64,000 bases of DNA from Natronocella acetinitrilica (GCF_024170285.1 NZ_JALJXV010000002.1:62001-126000), one strand, 5' to 3'. Shown: positions 1 to 8,635, counted from the stretch's first letter. Translations and numbers: made by a program. The notes: a model not told the origin generated them from the letters alone.

Positions 1-64
1 CCAACCCTCCGGCATGGCGACCAAAGGGAGTGCGGAGTCCGTCGTACAGATAAGCATTGAGCAT
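1..64 (-). CDS. Thiolase (acetyl-CoA acetyltransferase family), N-terminal fragment cut by window edge
   Basis: Only the first 21 codons lie inside the window. They read MLNAYLYDGLRTPFGRHAGG, the N-terminal signature of thiolases of the acetyl-CoA acetyltransferase/3-oxoadipyl-CoA thiolase group. A strong ribosome site (GAGGAGAG) sits 5 nt before the ATG. The gene is divergent from the carboxylase operon that starts at 226. A thiolase would join or cleave CoA thioesters produced by that operon, which is inference from position. The catalytic Cys and His residues lie outside the window, so the exact subfamily is undecided. Confidence 0.75.
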   Translation of the reverse strand, partial: MLNAYLYDGLRTPFGRHAGGL

Positions 65-85
65 GGGTCTCTCCTCATAACAGAG

Positions 86-111
86 ACCGGCATCAAGTGC
101 CGGCCTTTTTG
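86..111 (+). terminator. Rho-independent terminator-like hairpin in a divergent gap
   Basis: CCGGCA-TCAAG-TGCCGG forms a perfect 6-bp stem (87-103) followed by CCTTTTT, so it would stop plus-strand transcription coming from the left. It lies between two divergent genes, where no plus-strand message is expected. It could stop an antisense or small RNA arising inside the thiolase gene, or insulate the promoter at 132-160. Confidence 0.55.
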
Positions 112-131
112 GTTTCTACTACTCCATATTG

Positions 132-199
132 TTTACTAAAAAATCATTTAGCGATACAATTCGTGTTACATAATGATAAATAAACCATGATCGATCATG
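132..199 (+). promoter_or_regulatory. Sigma70-type promoter and candidate operators for the carboxylase operon
   Basis: TTTACT (132-137) and TACAAT (155-160) are separated by 17 bp, close to the sigma70 consensus. Just downstream lies TTACATAATGATAA (166-179), which resembles a site in the promoter at 8636-8663. A perfect 14-bp palindrome CATGATCGATCATG spans 186-199. Both sit where a repressor would block initiation or early elongation. The nearby IclR regulator (6200-6997) is the obvious candidate; that link is inferred. Confidence 0.5.
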
Positions 200-225
200 T
201 GCCGCATTAAGGATGAGGTCCACCC

Positions 226-666
226 ATGACGCTGCGTTACGAGCAGGTCGCAGATATTCTGCGGCAACTGGATGCCGCCAAGGGGCATGACGTGGAAATC
301 GAGACCGGGGACTGGCGCCTGGCCGTGACCGCATGGCCGCCACCCTCACCCACGGTTGCATCAGCCGCGCCGCCGGTTAGCGAAGGCGCAAGTGAGACGC
401 GGCCGTCGCACCCCACACCACCCGCCTCGGCAGCAGACGCATCGCACACCACGTTATGCAGCCCGACGGTAGGCCGGTTTTGCCGCGGTGATCGCCAGCC
501 CGGAGACAACGTCGGCGAGGGAGAGGTGATTGCCGTCGTCGAGTTATATGGCGGAACCCGCACGGAGATCGTCACCAGCAAGGCCGGTGTCCTGATTGAA
601 CTGCTGCCCGCCGACGGCAGCTTTGTCCAGTACGGGGAAATGATCGGCATTCTCCAGCAGGTCTAG
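226..666 (+). CDS. Biotinyl/lipoyl-domain protein lacking the biotinylated lysine (degenerate BCCP paralogue)
   Basis: 146 aa, first gene of a five-gene plus-strand operon. It has the BCCP layout: an N-terminal helical segment (about 1-35) like that of the BCCP at 2825, a Pro/Ala/Ser-rich linker (about 36-75) and a C-terminal biotinyl-type beta domain (about 78-146). The EVMK motif that carries biotin in the paralogue (K128) aligns to E106-L107-Y108-G109 here, so the acceptor Lys is replaced by Gly. It therefore cannot be biotinylated at the usual place. A structural or regulatory subunit of the carboxylase, or an acyl-carrying scaffold, are possibilities; none is proven. No similar arrangement is familiar to me. 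Confidence 0.7.
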   Translation: MTLRYEQVADILRQLDAAKGHDVEIETGDWRLAVTAWPPPSPTVASAAPPVSEGASETRPSHPTPPASAADASHTTLCSPTVGRFCRGDRQPGDNVGEGEVIAVVELYGGTRTEIVTSKAGVLIELLPADGSFVQYGEMIGILQQV

Positions 667-725
667 CCGTTCTTCTGAGACCCCACGAGAGATGGGGCCA
701 GGTGCAAGGAGGAGAGTTAACAGTC

Positions 726-2828
726 ATGCGTAAACTTGAGCAGATGCTCAGTCCACAGTCCATTGCTCTGGTCGGGGCCTCAAAGAACCTGAACAAGCTG
801 AACGGCCGTCCCCTTAAGTTCCTGCTTGAGAAGGGCTACGCCGGCCGCATTTTTCCGATCAATCCGAACTATGAATCGATTGCCGATCTGCCGTGTTATC
901 CGGCGGTGTCGGCCGTGCCCGAACCTGTGGACCTGGCCGTGGTCATGGTCCCGGCGCGCCTGGTTCCGGACACGATGCGGGATCTCGCCTCAGCCTCTGT
1001 GCCGGCTGCCGTGGTCTTCAGTTCCGGCTTTTCGGAGACCGGTGGAGAGGGTGCTGCACTTGAGGAGGAAGTCCGACAGATCGCACGAGAGGGCGGAATC
1101 GCGCTCTGCGGGCCGAACTGTCTCGGGCTGATCAACAGTTTCGAAGGTGTGATGGCCTCCTTCAGCCAGTTTGCCAACGGCGAGACGCCTCCTGGGCCGG
1201 TGGGTTTCGTGACGCAATCCGGAGCGTTCGGAACGGCAATTGCCGCGCTGGCCCGAAATCGCGAACTCGGTCTTGGCTACTTCGTGAATACCGGTAATGA
1301 GGCAGGTGTTCACTTCAGCGAGGTCATGGAAGATGTGCTCGCCGATGACCGAATTTCTGTTGGTGCGGGCTATCTGGAAGGCCTTGCCGATGGAAACTGG
1401 TTTGCTCGCACCGCGCAAAAGGCTCTCGAGCTGAACAAACCACTGGTCGTCACCAAGGTCGGCAGAACCAGTGCGGGTGCCAAGGCTGCGGCCTCACACA
1501 CCGGGGCGCTGGCGGGCGAGGATGCAATCTTCCAGGGTGTGTGTGACCAATTCGGGGTTATCCGAGCACCCGACGAGGAAGTCATGCTGGACGTGGTGGA
1601 TGCCTTCGCATCCGGGGCTCGTCCCTCCGACTCCCGTCTCGGCATCATCACGCAGTCCGGTGGAGCCGGGGTGCTGATGGCCGATGGCGCCGAGGAGCGA
1701 GGGTTGACGGTTGCCGCGCTGCAGCCCGATACCACCCGGCGCCTGAAGCAGATAGTTCCAGCATTTGGCGCGGTCGGCAACCCGGTGGACATCACCGCTC
1801 AGTTCATTGCCGAGCCCGAGATCTTCCGGGACAGCGTGATCGCCGTCATGGACGATCCGGCAGTGGACATCGGGATTGTCTGGTTCCAGCTGATGCACGA
1901 ATTCGTCGACCAGTTGATGGATGTGTTTCGCGCCATACGTGAGGGCGTCAGCAAGCCCGTACTGGTCTGCTGGGTAGCAGGCCCGGCTGATGGCATATCA
2001 CAGCTTCGGGAACTGGGCTTTCCGGTCTTCCGCAGCGCCAGTGCCGCCCTCAATGCCGCCGGTGCCGCGGCCCGGTTCGGAAAGCATCGTGCCGCGTGGG
2101 AGTCGGAACGGAACGCGGCCGAACAGCCACTGCCGTCGCCGGTGGACCTGTCCGGCAAGGGCGTCCTGCCGGCCATGGAAACCTTCGAACTGTTAACGGC
2201 GCATGGCCTTTCGCTGACTCCCTCCAGGCTCTGTGCGACCGCCGAGCAGGCCATGGAGGCTGCGCAAGCGCTTGGCTTCCCGGTGGCGCTGAAAATCGAG
2301 TCACCACAGATACTCCACAAGACAGACATCGGCGGCGTGGTTCTTGGCCTCGCCGACTCCGACACCGTGCGCCATGGGTTCGACACCGTGATGCAAAGGG
2401 CGCGGGCGGCCCATCCGGATGCGACTATCGATGGTGTTCTCGTTCAGGCCATGCAGACAGAGCCCTCTGTCGAGTTGGTCGTTGGCCTGAAACAGGACCC
2501 GGTGTTCGGGATGGTCGTGATGCTCGGCATGGGCGGAACGGCATTGGAGGTGAATCCCGACGTGGTCTTCCGCAAGGCTCCGGTGAGTGAAGCGGAAGCC
2601 CTGCGTATGCTCGACCAACTGCGTGGCCGCGGTCTGCTCGGTGAGGTCAGGGGTCGCCCGGCGGTCGATCGCGCCGCAGTGGCGCGCCTGGTCGCGGCGA
2701 CTTCGACTTTTGCCGCCGCCAACGCCGATCAGGTAGCGGAACTGGATATCAACCCGGTTCTGGCGAGCGCCAAGGGTGCCCGTGCGGTGGACTGGCTGTT
2801 AATCAGCAAAGGGGGGCCACGCCGATGA
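726..2828 (+). CDS. Acyl-CoA synthetase, ADP-forming (acetate--CoA ligase family)
   Basis: 700 aa from the ATG at 726, which has AAGGAGGAG (707-715) ahead of it; an ATG at 702 would lack one. Fused alpha-beta architecture: CoA-binding Rossmann domain (about 5-135, IALVGAS), succinyl-CoA-synthetase-like flavodoxin domains with the phosphohistidine region SHTGALAG (H258), and a C-terminal ATP-grasp domain (about 480-695). The family makes acyl-CoA from a carboxylic acid, ATP and CoA through a phosphohistidine, releasing ADP and phosphate. It is embedded between biotin carrier genes and overlaps the next gene by 4 nt, so it should activate the acid that the carboxylase or thiolase then uses. Substrate cannot be read from sequence. 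Confidence 0.85.
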   Translation: MRKLEQMLSPQSIALVGASKNLNKLNGRPLKFLLEKGYAGRIFPINPNYESIADLPCYPAVSAVPEPVDLAVVMVPARLVPDTMRDLASASVPAAVVFSSGFSETGGEGAALEEEVRQIAREGGIALCGPNCLGLINSFEGVMASFSQFANGETPPGPVGFVTQSGAFGTAIAALARNRELGLGYFVNTGNEAGVHFSEVMEDVLADDRISVGAGYLEGLADGNWFARTAQKALELNKPLVVTKVGRTSAGAKAAASHTGALAGEDAIFQGVCDQFGVIRAPDEEVMLDVVDAFASGARPSDSRLGIITQSGGAGVLMADGAEERGLTVAALQPDTTRRLKQIVPAFGAVGNPVDITAQFIAEPEIFRDSVIAVMDDPAVDIGIVWFQLMHEFVDQLMDVFRAIREGVSKPVLVCWVAGPADGISQLRELGFPVFRSASAALNAAGAAARFGKHRAAWESERNAAEQPLPSPVDLSGKGVLPAMETFELLTAHGLSLTPSRLCATAEQAMEAAQALGFPVALKIESPQILHKTDIGGVVLGLADSDTVRHGFDTVMQRARAAHPDATIDGVLVQAMQTEPSVELVVGLKQDPVFGMVVMLGMGGTALEVNPDVVFRKAPVSEAEALRMLDQLRGRGLLGEVRGRPAVDRAAVARLVAATSTFAAANADQVAELDINPVLASAKGARAVDWLLISKGGPRR

Positions 2829-3325
2829 GTCTGACACCACAACAGGTTGTGGAGATTCTCGAGCGTCTTCGCGACAGCGACTGTGAATCGTTTCATCTGA
2901 CCTTGGGTGACACCCGTATCGAGTATCGGCGATCCGGCGGACCGGGAGCTGCGGCGCCCACAACGGGAGCATCAGTCGAGCAATCCGCGGCAGCGGCGGC
3001 GCCAACGCCAGCACCGGCGGCCGGGACAAAGCCGACGACTGCCACTCCTAAGCGCGGTAAAGCCGCGGCCCCGTCGCAGGGTCAACAGATTGTTGCTCCC
3101 ATGGCGGGGGTGTTCTATCGGCGTCCGTCGCCGGACGAGCCGCCGTTCGTCGAGGAAGGCAGTATTGTCAAAGCCGGTGATCCTGTCTGTGTCATTGAGG
3201 TCATGAAGCTTTTCTCCACGGTTCATGCAGAGGTAGCCGGACGGGTCATCGCGATTCATGTGGACGATGCAGAATCGGTGGACCCGAACACTCCCCTGTT
3301 CAGCATCGAGCCGGGCGACGGGTAA
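2825..3325 (+). CDS. accB: Biotin carboxyl carrier protein
   Basis: 166 aa. N-terminal helical segment (1-38), an Ala/Pro/Thr linker (about 39-75) and a biotinyl domain with EVMKLF, biotin attached to K128. The usual AMKM is VMKL here, a common variant. It shuttles carboxybiotin between the biotin carboxylase and carboxyltransferase encoded next. ATGA overlap with the acyl-CoA synthetase and TAATG overlap with the next gene show translational coupling. The symbol reflects the family only; this is probably not the housekeeping acetyl-CoA carboxylase subunit, given its neighbours. Confidence 0.85.
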   Translation: MSLTPQQVVEILERLRDSDCESFHLTLGDTRIEYRRSGGPGAAAPTTGASVEQSAAAAAPTPAPAAGTKPTTATPKRGKAAAPSQGQQIVAPMAGVFYRRPSPDEPPFVEEGSIVKAGDPVCVIEVMKLFSTVHAEVAGRVIAIHVDDAESVDPNTPLFSIEPGDG

Positions 3326-4731
3326 TGGCGACCATGGCCGCGAGTGGAGGAAACAGTGTGAAGAGTGTCCTGATCGCCAACCGCGGCGAGATCGCCTTGC
3401 GGGTGGTCCGTGCCTGTCGGGCCGTTGGCATGCGGGCCATTGCCGTGTATTCGGAGGCTGATCGCCATCAACCACACGTCTGGGCGGCGGACGAGGCTGT
3501 CTGTATCGGACCCGCCCCTGCGGCCTCGAGCTACCTGTCGGTGGAACGCCTATTGAGCGCAGCCCAGGGCACTGGCGCCGACGCCATTCATCCGGGATAC
3601 GGTTTTCTGGCCGAGAACGCCGGGTTTGCCCGTGCCTGCCAGCAGGCTGGACTGGTATTCATCGGGCCGACACCGGAGATCATCGATCTCATGGGTGACA
3701 AAGTCAGGGCCCGGCGTGCCGCGAAGAACGCGGGGGTGCCCGTGGTGCCGGGCACAGAAGACGGCTTTCTGCTTGACCAGCTGACGGACGCGCGCCGCCT
3801 TGCCGGTGATATCGGTTATCCCCTGTTGCTGAAGGCCGCCGCCGGGGGCGGCGGTCGGGGCATGCGCATCGTCCGCGAGGAAGACGCCTTCGAGGGCGAA
3901 TTTCGCCAGGCCGCCCGTGAGGCCGAGGCCGCCTTTGGAGACGGAACGGTATTCGTCGAGCGCTATTTCGAGCGCGCACGGCATATTGAAGTGCAGGTGC
4001 TCAGTGATCGCCATGGCAACCATATTCACCTGGGTGAGCGGGATTGCACGCTGCAGCGCCGCCACCAGAAGCTTATGGAAGAGAGTCCATCGCCCGCGCT
4101 GACCGACGCGCAGCGCGAGGAAGTCTGCGACATGGCCGTGACCCTCTCCCGTGGCTTGCCCTACGAGAATGCCGGCACCGTGGAGTTCCTGTTCGACACC
4201 ACCACCGGAAAGTTTCATTTCATCGAGATGAACACCCGGATTCAGGTTGAGCACCCTGTCAGCGAACTCGTCACCGGTGTAGACATCGTCGCGGAACAAC
4301 TGCGCATTGCGGCTGGGGAGCCCATGAGCTGCGCCGCCGGTCTCCCGGGCGGATGGGGACACGCCATCGAGTGGCGCATCAATGCAGAAGACCCGGGACG
4401 CGACTTCATGCCGTCGCCGGGGCAAGTAGAGCAATGGGAGCTGCCAACCAGCGCGGCGGTCCGCTTCGATACCCATGTCTATCCGGGGTATCGGGTGCCT
4501 ACCCATTACGACTCACTACTCGGAAAGCTTCTGGTGGCAGGCGATAACCGTGAGGATGCGCTTGCCCGGTCGCGGCGGGTACTGGAAGCATTCAAAGTGC
4601 GTGGCGTGAAAACCACGATCCCCTTTTATCTGCAACTGATGGACGAGGCGGACTTCGCGGCGGGAGATGTGCATACCCGCTGGGTGGATGAGAACATCGG
4701 GAGGCTCAATGGCGGCGCCAAAGACCATTAG
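3325..4731 (+). CDS. accC: Biotin carboxylase subunit of a biotin-dependent carboxylase
   Basis: 468 aa; ATP-grasp biotin carboxylase. Seen are the N-terminal VLIANRGEIALRV, the HPGYGFLAEN segment, the glycine-rich ATP loop around residue 170 (KAAAGGGGRGM), and the active-site block EMNTRIQVEHPVSE. It uses ATP and bicarbonate to carboxylate the BCCP. The first ATG overlaps the BCCP stop codon; a GTG at 3358 has a better ribosome site (GGAGG, 3346-3350) and starts the conserved VKSVLIANRG, so the true start may be 3358. Its C-terminus overlaps the start of the carboxyltransferase gene. Confidence 0.88.
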   Translation: MATMAASGGNSVKSVLIANRGEIALRVVRACRAVGMRAIAVYSEADRHQPHVWAADEAVCIGPAPAASSYLSVERLLSAAQGTGADAIHPGYGFLAENAGFARACQQAGLVFIGPTPEIIDLMGDKVRARRAAKNAGVPVVPGTEDGFLLDQLTDARRLAGDIGYPLLLKAAAGGGGRGMRIVREEDAFEGEFRQAAREAEAAFGDGTVFVERYFERARHIEVQVLSDRHGNHIHLGERDCTLQRRHQKLMEESPSPALTDAQREEVCDMAVTLSRGLPYENAGTVEFLFDTTTGKFHFIEMNTRIQVEHPVSELVTGVDIVAEQLRIAAGEPMSCAAGLPGGWGHAIEWRINAEDPGRDFMPSPGQVEQWELPTSAAVRFDTHVYPGYRVPTHYDSLLGKLLVAGDNREDALARSRRVLEAFKVRGVKTTIPFYLQLMDEADFAAGDVHTRWVDENIGRLNGGAKDH

Positions 4732-6151
4732 ACTGATTGACGTTACCCTGCGGGACGCGCATCAGTGCCTGTGGGCAACTCGCATGACCACGGCGATGAT
4801 GAAACCCATCGCCGAGAACCTGGATAACGCCGGCTTCGAAGCCATTGATCTGGTGGGCGGGGCGGTGTTCGACGTGGCGGTACGCTTCCTCAGGGAAGAC
4901 CCCTGGGAGCGCATGCGCATCCTGAACCAGTGGGTGAAAAAGACCCCGCTGATCCTTCATCATCGTGGGCAGAGCCTCTTTACGTTCAAGTATTTCCCGG
5001 ACGATGTGGTGGCATTGACTGCCGAGCGAATGGCGGCCAACGGCATTCGCTACCACACCACGTACGACGCGTTGAACGACACCCGCAACCTGGAGGTACC
5101 CATCAAGGCCGCGAAGGCTGCGGGCATCTATACCGTGGCGGGGTTCGTCTACACGGTGAGTCCCGTCCACACCGATGAATACTACGTGCAGCGCATCAAG
5201 GAAATGATCGCGTTGGGCGCCGATGCCATCTTCCTCAAGGATCCGAGCGGCCTGCTCACACCGGAGCGGGCCATGACCCTGGTGCCCGCCGCCCGCAAGG
5301 CCTGCGGCAAACTACCCCTGCAGATACATACCCACTGCCTGTCGGGACTGGCGCCTTACGTCCTGTTGCGCTGTGCCGAATACGGCGCCGATGTTCTGCA
5401 CACCGCGACATCCACACTCGCCAACGGTGCCTCGCATCCGGCAACAGAATCCGTCGTCCGCAATCTGCACCACTGCGGTTTCAACACCGAGATCGATCTC
5501 GCCCAGATCGAGGAGGCCGCCGACAAGCTGCGCTATATCGCGTGGAAGGAAGGCAAGCCAGTGGGTGAGATCAACGAATACGACGAATTTCATTACCAGC
5601 ACCAAGTGCCAGGTGGAATGATCTCCAATCTCAAGTCGCAACTTGCCGAGATGGGCATGTCGGACCGTCTCGACGAGTTGCTGGAAGAAGCCGCACGGGT
5701 ACGGGAAGAGTTGGGCTACCCCATTTTGGTCAGTCCCTTTGCACAGTACATTGCGACCCAGGCTTTCCTCAATGTGACCGGCAAGGAGCGATATGGGGCT
5801 GTAGCAGACGAAATCCGACAGTACGTGCTCGGTTACTTCGGCAAGGTCGCTGGCCCGATCGATCCAAACCTGTTCGACCGCATCACCCGGGGCAAGGAGG
5901 CGGTCACCGGTCGTACCGGCGACTACGTGGCCCCACAGGTGGAGGAATGGCGGAAACGCTACGGTCCGTTCAAGTCCGACGACGACCTGCTGCTGTCCAT
6001 ATTCTACAACGAACAGACCTACGGGGCTCTCAAGGCTGCCGGCCCCATCGACACCCGCTACGCGATGGGGGATTCGCCTGCGGGCGCCCTGGCTCAGGGG
6101 ATTTCTGATCGACCCTGGATCCGATCGTTTTCGCTTCAGTCCTCCGGCTGA
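4709..6151 (+). CDS. Biotin-dependent carboxyltransferase, oxaloacetate decarboxylase alpha/PycB-like
   Basis: 480 aa from ATG 4709. HMGL-like TIM barrel followed by a PYC_OADA domain: metal-site motif TLRDAHQ (D16), the Lys carbamylated in pyruvate carboxylase at K177 (FLKDPSGLL), and metal ligands H207 and H209 (IHTHCLSG). It has no C-terminal biotinyl domain, matching the separate BCCP. Pyruvate-type enzymes usually have ATRM and THDT/THAT motifs; here HTHCLSG and TSTLANGASHPATESVV differ, so the acceptor may not be pyruvate. Candidates are a 2-oxo acid or a product of the neighbouring acyl-CoA synthetase. Last gene of the operon, followed by a terminator. Confidence 0.8.
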   Translation: MAAPKTIRLIDVTLRDAHQCLWATRMTTAMMKPIAENLDNAGFEAIDLVGGAVFDVAVRFLREDPWERMRILNQWVKKTPLILHHRGQSLFTFKYFPDDVVALTAERMAANGIRYHTTYDALNDTRNLEVPIKAAKAAGIYTVAGFVYTVSPVHTDEYYVQRIKEMIALGADAIFLKDPSGLLTPERAMTLVPAARKACGKLPLQIHTHCLSGLAPYVLLRCAEYGADVLHTATSTLANGASHPATESVVRNLHHCGFNTEIDLAQIEEAADKLRYIAWKEGKPVGEINEYDEFHYQHQVPGGMISNLKSQLAEMGMSDRLDELLEEAARVREELGYPILVSPFAQYIATQAFLNVTGKERYGAVADEIRQYVLGYFGKVAGPIDPNLFDRITRGKEAVTGRTGDYVAPQVEEWRKRYGPFKSDDDLLLSIFYNEQTYGALKAAGPIDTRYAMGDSPAGALAQGISDRPWIRSFSLQSSG

Positions 6152-6159
6152 AGGACATT

Positions 6160-6185
6160 CCCGGCATGGATGCCGGGTTCTCTTA
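6160..6185 (+). terminator. Terminator of the carboxylase operon
   Basis: CCCGGCA-TGGA-TGCCGGG (6160-6177) followed by TTCTCTT, a 7-bp stem with a tetraloop just after the carboxyltransferase stop and before the convergent IclR gene. Confidence 0.7.
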
Positions 6186-6199
6186 CGCGAGTGGTGGAA

Positions 6200-6997
6200 T
6201 CAGGCTCCGGGATCGGTGAACGTGACCTCAAGCTTGCGGGCGGCTTCCTTGATGGCAGGGATATGCCTGCGTGCCTCCGCCAGCGTAACGCGGGCCTCCG
6301 GGGCAGAGATGGCGACGCCTGCCACGACCTGGCCATTGGGGCCACGGATGGGAACGGCGACGCAGACGACACCGGACATGAACTCCTGATTGTCCACGGA
6401 TACTCCCTCGAGCCTGATGGCGTCCAACTCGTTTTTCAGACGCTCGACACTTGTAATAGTGTTTTCCGTGTAACGGGTCAGCGGCAGCGTGGCGAGGTAT
6501 TTCTCGCGCAGACGGTCGGTCATCTGACTGAGAAACATCTTGCCCAGCGCCGTGCAGTGGATGGGCACATGACTGCCCGGCTCGAAACGCAGGCCCAAGG
6601 GCCATTTCGCTTCCACGCGATCAATGTAGATAACCTGGCCATTTGCAGTGACCCCGAGGTTACAGGTCTCGCCAGTTGACTCGGCCAAGGCCTCGAGAAT
6701 GCCGTGGCGTGGGCCCCGCGCAGCTGCAGCCGCCAGTACGTTCAGTGCCAGGGTCACCAAGCGGTCACCCTCTATAAGGCCGCTGCTGCACGGTTCGCGC
6801 TTCAGGAAGGCAAAATCCCGGAGGCTTGCAACGATGCGGTGCGCCGTGGGCTTGGCGAGCCCCAGACGTACCGCCACATCTGACGCCGACATCGGGTGGG
6901 TCTGGCCGACAATAGTCTCCAGAATGTCCATGGCTTTGGCCAGAGACCCCAGTTTATCGGGCTCCGTCTTCGCCGGGCGGGCACGTGCGGCACGCAT
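6200..6997 (-). CDS. IclR-family transcriptional regulator
   Basis: 265 aa from the ATG at 6997, chosen because AAGGAG (7009-7014) lies 11 nt upstream; an in-frame ATG at 7024 is possible. N-terminal winged helix-turn-helix (about 15-75, AVRLGLAKPTAHRIVASL) and a C-terminal IclR effector domain (about 90-255) with the CVAVPIRGPNGQVVAGVAISAP stretch. IclR proteins bind aromatic or short-chain acid effectors. It stands between the convergent carboxylase operon and the permease/SDR genes and probably controls the flanking catabolic genes; candidate sites are at 166-199 and 8647-8660. Confidence 0.88.
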   Translation of the reverse strand: MRAARARPAKTEPDKLGSLAKAMDILETIVGQTHPMSASDVAVRLGLAKPTAHRIVASLRDFAFLKREPCSSGLIEGDRLVTLALNVLAAAAARGPRHGILEALAESTGETCNLGVTANGQVIYIDRVEAKWPLGLRFEPGSHVPIHCTALGKMFLSQMTDRLREKYLATLPLTRYTENTITSVERLKNELDAIRLEGVSVDNQEFMSGVVCVAVPIRGPNGQVVAGVAISAPEARVTLAEARRHIPAIKEAARKLEVTFTDPGA

Positions 6998-7048
6998 ATG
7001 TGGGCAATCTCCTTGGTTGAACAATGTGACAAGTCTACCGCGACTGCT

Positions 7049-7783
7049 TCACGTCAGCAGCAGGACCAGCCCCATGGTGAACAACGCGGTCAGTGCGATA
7101 CGCCGAAACAGGCGTTCGTTCACGTACGGGAACAGTTTCCCCCCGCACCATACGCCCAGGGCAAAAGATGGAGCCAGCACGAGTGGTAGCAGTAATTGTC
7201 CCGGGCCAAACGCCCCGGCGAAAAAGAGCCCGATCAGCGACGATCCGGATATAACCACCACGAACAGTGTCAGGTTCGCGCGCGACAGTGGCGCCGGGTC
7301 CGGCCCGGACAGCAGATAGATAATGGCGGGTGGCGCGCCAATGCTGGTAGACGCCGTTAGTACCCCAGCGAGCCCGCCCACCGCGAATGAGGTTGCGCGG
7401 CGTGGTTCGCCGAGATAGCGGAATCCTGCAAGCAGCAGCAGCGAGAACGTAGCAACAACAACTGCGATGAGTTGCCTGGTCACGGCCGGATCCAGTGCCA
7501 CGAGTATCCACGCGCCCAGGGGCGCGGTGGCGCAGGCCCCTATGCAGAGCGGCAGCAGCCGTCGGCGACTTGCCAGCCGAGCCGCTGCCGGCAGCATGGG
7601 TGCCGCCGCAAAGGTTTCAAGCAAGAGTGTGGTCACCACGGCCTCGTGGGGGCCGATGAGATAGGCAAGGGGCGGTGTCATCACGATGGCACCCCCGAAT
7701 CCGGTGACACCGCGCATCAATCCGGCAAGGCCGGTGGCGGTGAGCGCTGCGAGCAAGATCCCGATGTCCGAAACGGGCTCCAA
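7049..7783 (-). CDS. TauE/SafE family membrane permease
   Basis: 244 aa, about eight hydrophobic helices, with the TGFGGAIVMTPPLAYLIGPHEAV first repeat and the GVLTASTSIGAPPAIIYLL second repeat typical of the sulfite exporter TauE/SafE (DUF81) family. Members move sulfite, sulfoacetate or other organic anions across the inner membrane. It lies between the IclR regulator and the SDR gene on the same strand, 5 nt from the latter, so it is probably co-transcribed. A second, broken member lies at 15912-16435. Confidence 0.8.
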   Translation of the reverse strand: MEPVSDIGILLAALTATGLAGLMRGVTGFGGAIVMTPPLAYLIGPHEAVVTTLLLETFAAAPMLPAAARLASRRRLLPLCIGACATAPLGAWILVALDPAVTRQLIAVVVATFSLLLLAGFRYLGEPRRATSFAVGGLAGVLTASTSIGAPPAIIYLLSGPDPAPLSRANLTLFVVVISGSSLIGLFFAGAFGPGQLLLPLVLAPSFALGVWCGGKLFPYVNERLFRRIALTALFTMGLVLLLT

Positions 7784-7788
7784 CTTGG

Positions 7789-8556
7789 CTAGCTCAATGT
7801 CCGGCCGCCGTCCACATGGAACGTCTGGCCAGTAATGAAGGCACCTGCCTCAGAGGCCAGCAGAATCAGCGTTCCGATAATGTCCTCCGGCCGCCCGAAC
7901 CGACCCATGGGGATGCAATCCAGCGCGTACTGTTCATTGCCTGAATCGGCCAGATAGCGCCGCGTCAGGTCGGTCAGCGTGAGTGCCGGTCCAATGGCAT
8001 TGACCGTGACCTGATGGGGCGCCCACTCGAGGGCGAGAACACGGGTCAATTGCGTCAAGGCCCCCTTACTGCTTGCGTAGGCCGCGTATTGGGGGTTGGC
8101 AACCCGGCTTGAGACAGAGGACAGGGTGATGATTCGGCCTGCACCCGCCGGCACCATCACCCGGCCGGCCGCCTGGGCGATATTGAAGGCTCCACAGGTA
8201 TTGATATCCATAACCGAACGAAAAGCGGCCGGATCCATATCGAGGGCCGGCGCCACATGAAAACGGCCTGCAGAATTGATGAGTACGTCGAGGCGCCCGT
8301 TGGCTGCAACGGCTTCCGCCACCGCAGCCTCACAGGAGTCGGGGTCGGCCACATCCAGGTGGCAAGCGTGGTGCCCTTGACCGGGGAGTGAATCCGCCAC
8401 GGCGCGCGCCGCACTGGCGTTCAGGTCCGCGATAGTGCAATGAGCACCACGGCTGGCGAACGCTTCGGCAATGGCCCGACCGAGGCCGGCTCCTCCACCC
8501 GCGATCTGGACGCTACGCCCAGTGATGTCGAAAAGCGGATCCTGCGCACTCGACAT
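7789..8556 (-). CDS. SDR-family NAD(P)-dependent oxidoreductase
   Basis: 255 aa from ATG 8556, which has GGAGGT 7 nt upstream. Classical short-chain dehydrogenase: cofactor loop AGGGAGLG near the N-terminus, NSAG, catalytic Ser and YAAYASSK (Tyr-x3-Lys), and C-terminal TGQTFHVDGGRTLS. It would oxidise or reduce a hydroxy/keto intermediate; substrate unknown. Divergent from the TAXI TRAP gene and upstream of the permease and IclR genes. Confidence 0.85.
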   Translation of the reverse strand: MSSAQDPLFDITGRSVQIAGGGAGLGRAIAEAFASRGAHCTIADLNASAARAVADSLPGQGHHACHLDVADPDSCEAAVAEAVAANGRLDVLINSAGRFHVAPALDMDPAAFRSVMDINTCGAFNIAQAAGRVMVPAGAGRIITLSSVSSRVANPQYAAYASSKGALTQLTRVLALEWAPHQVTVNAIGPALTLTDLTRRYLADSGNEQYALDCIPMGRFGRPEDIIGTLILLASEAGAFITGQTFHVDGGRTLS

Positions 8557-8635
8557 GCGGTATACCTCCCATTGAATCAACGCTTTCCGGCAACAGTCCG
8601 CAGACGATAGTTTGTGTGCCCAACGCGTTTGCATA

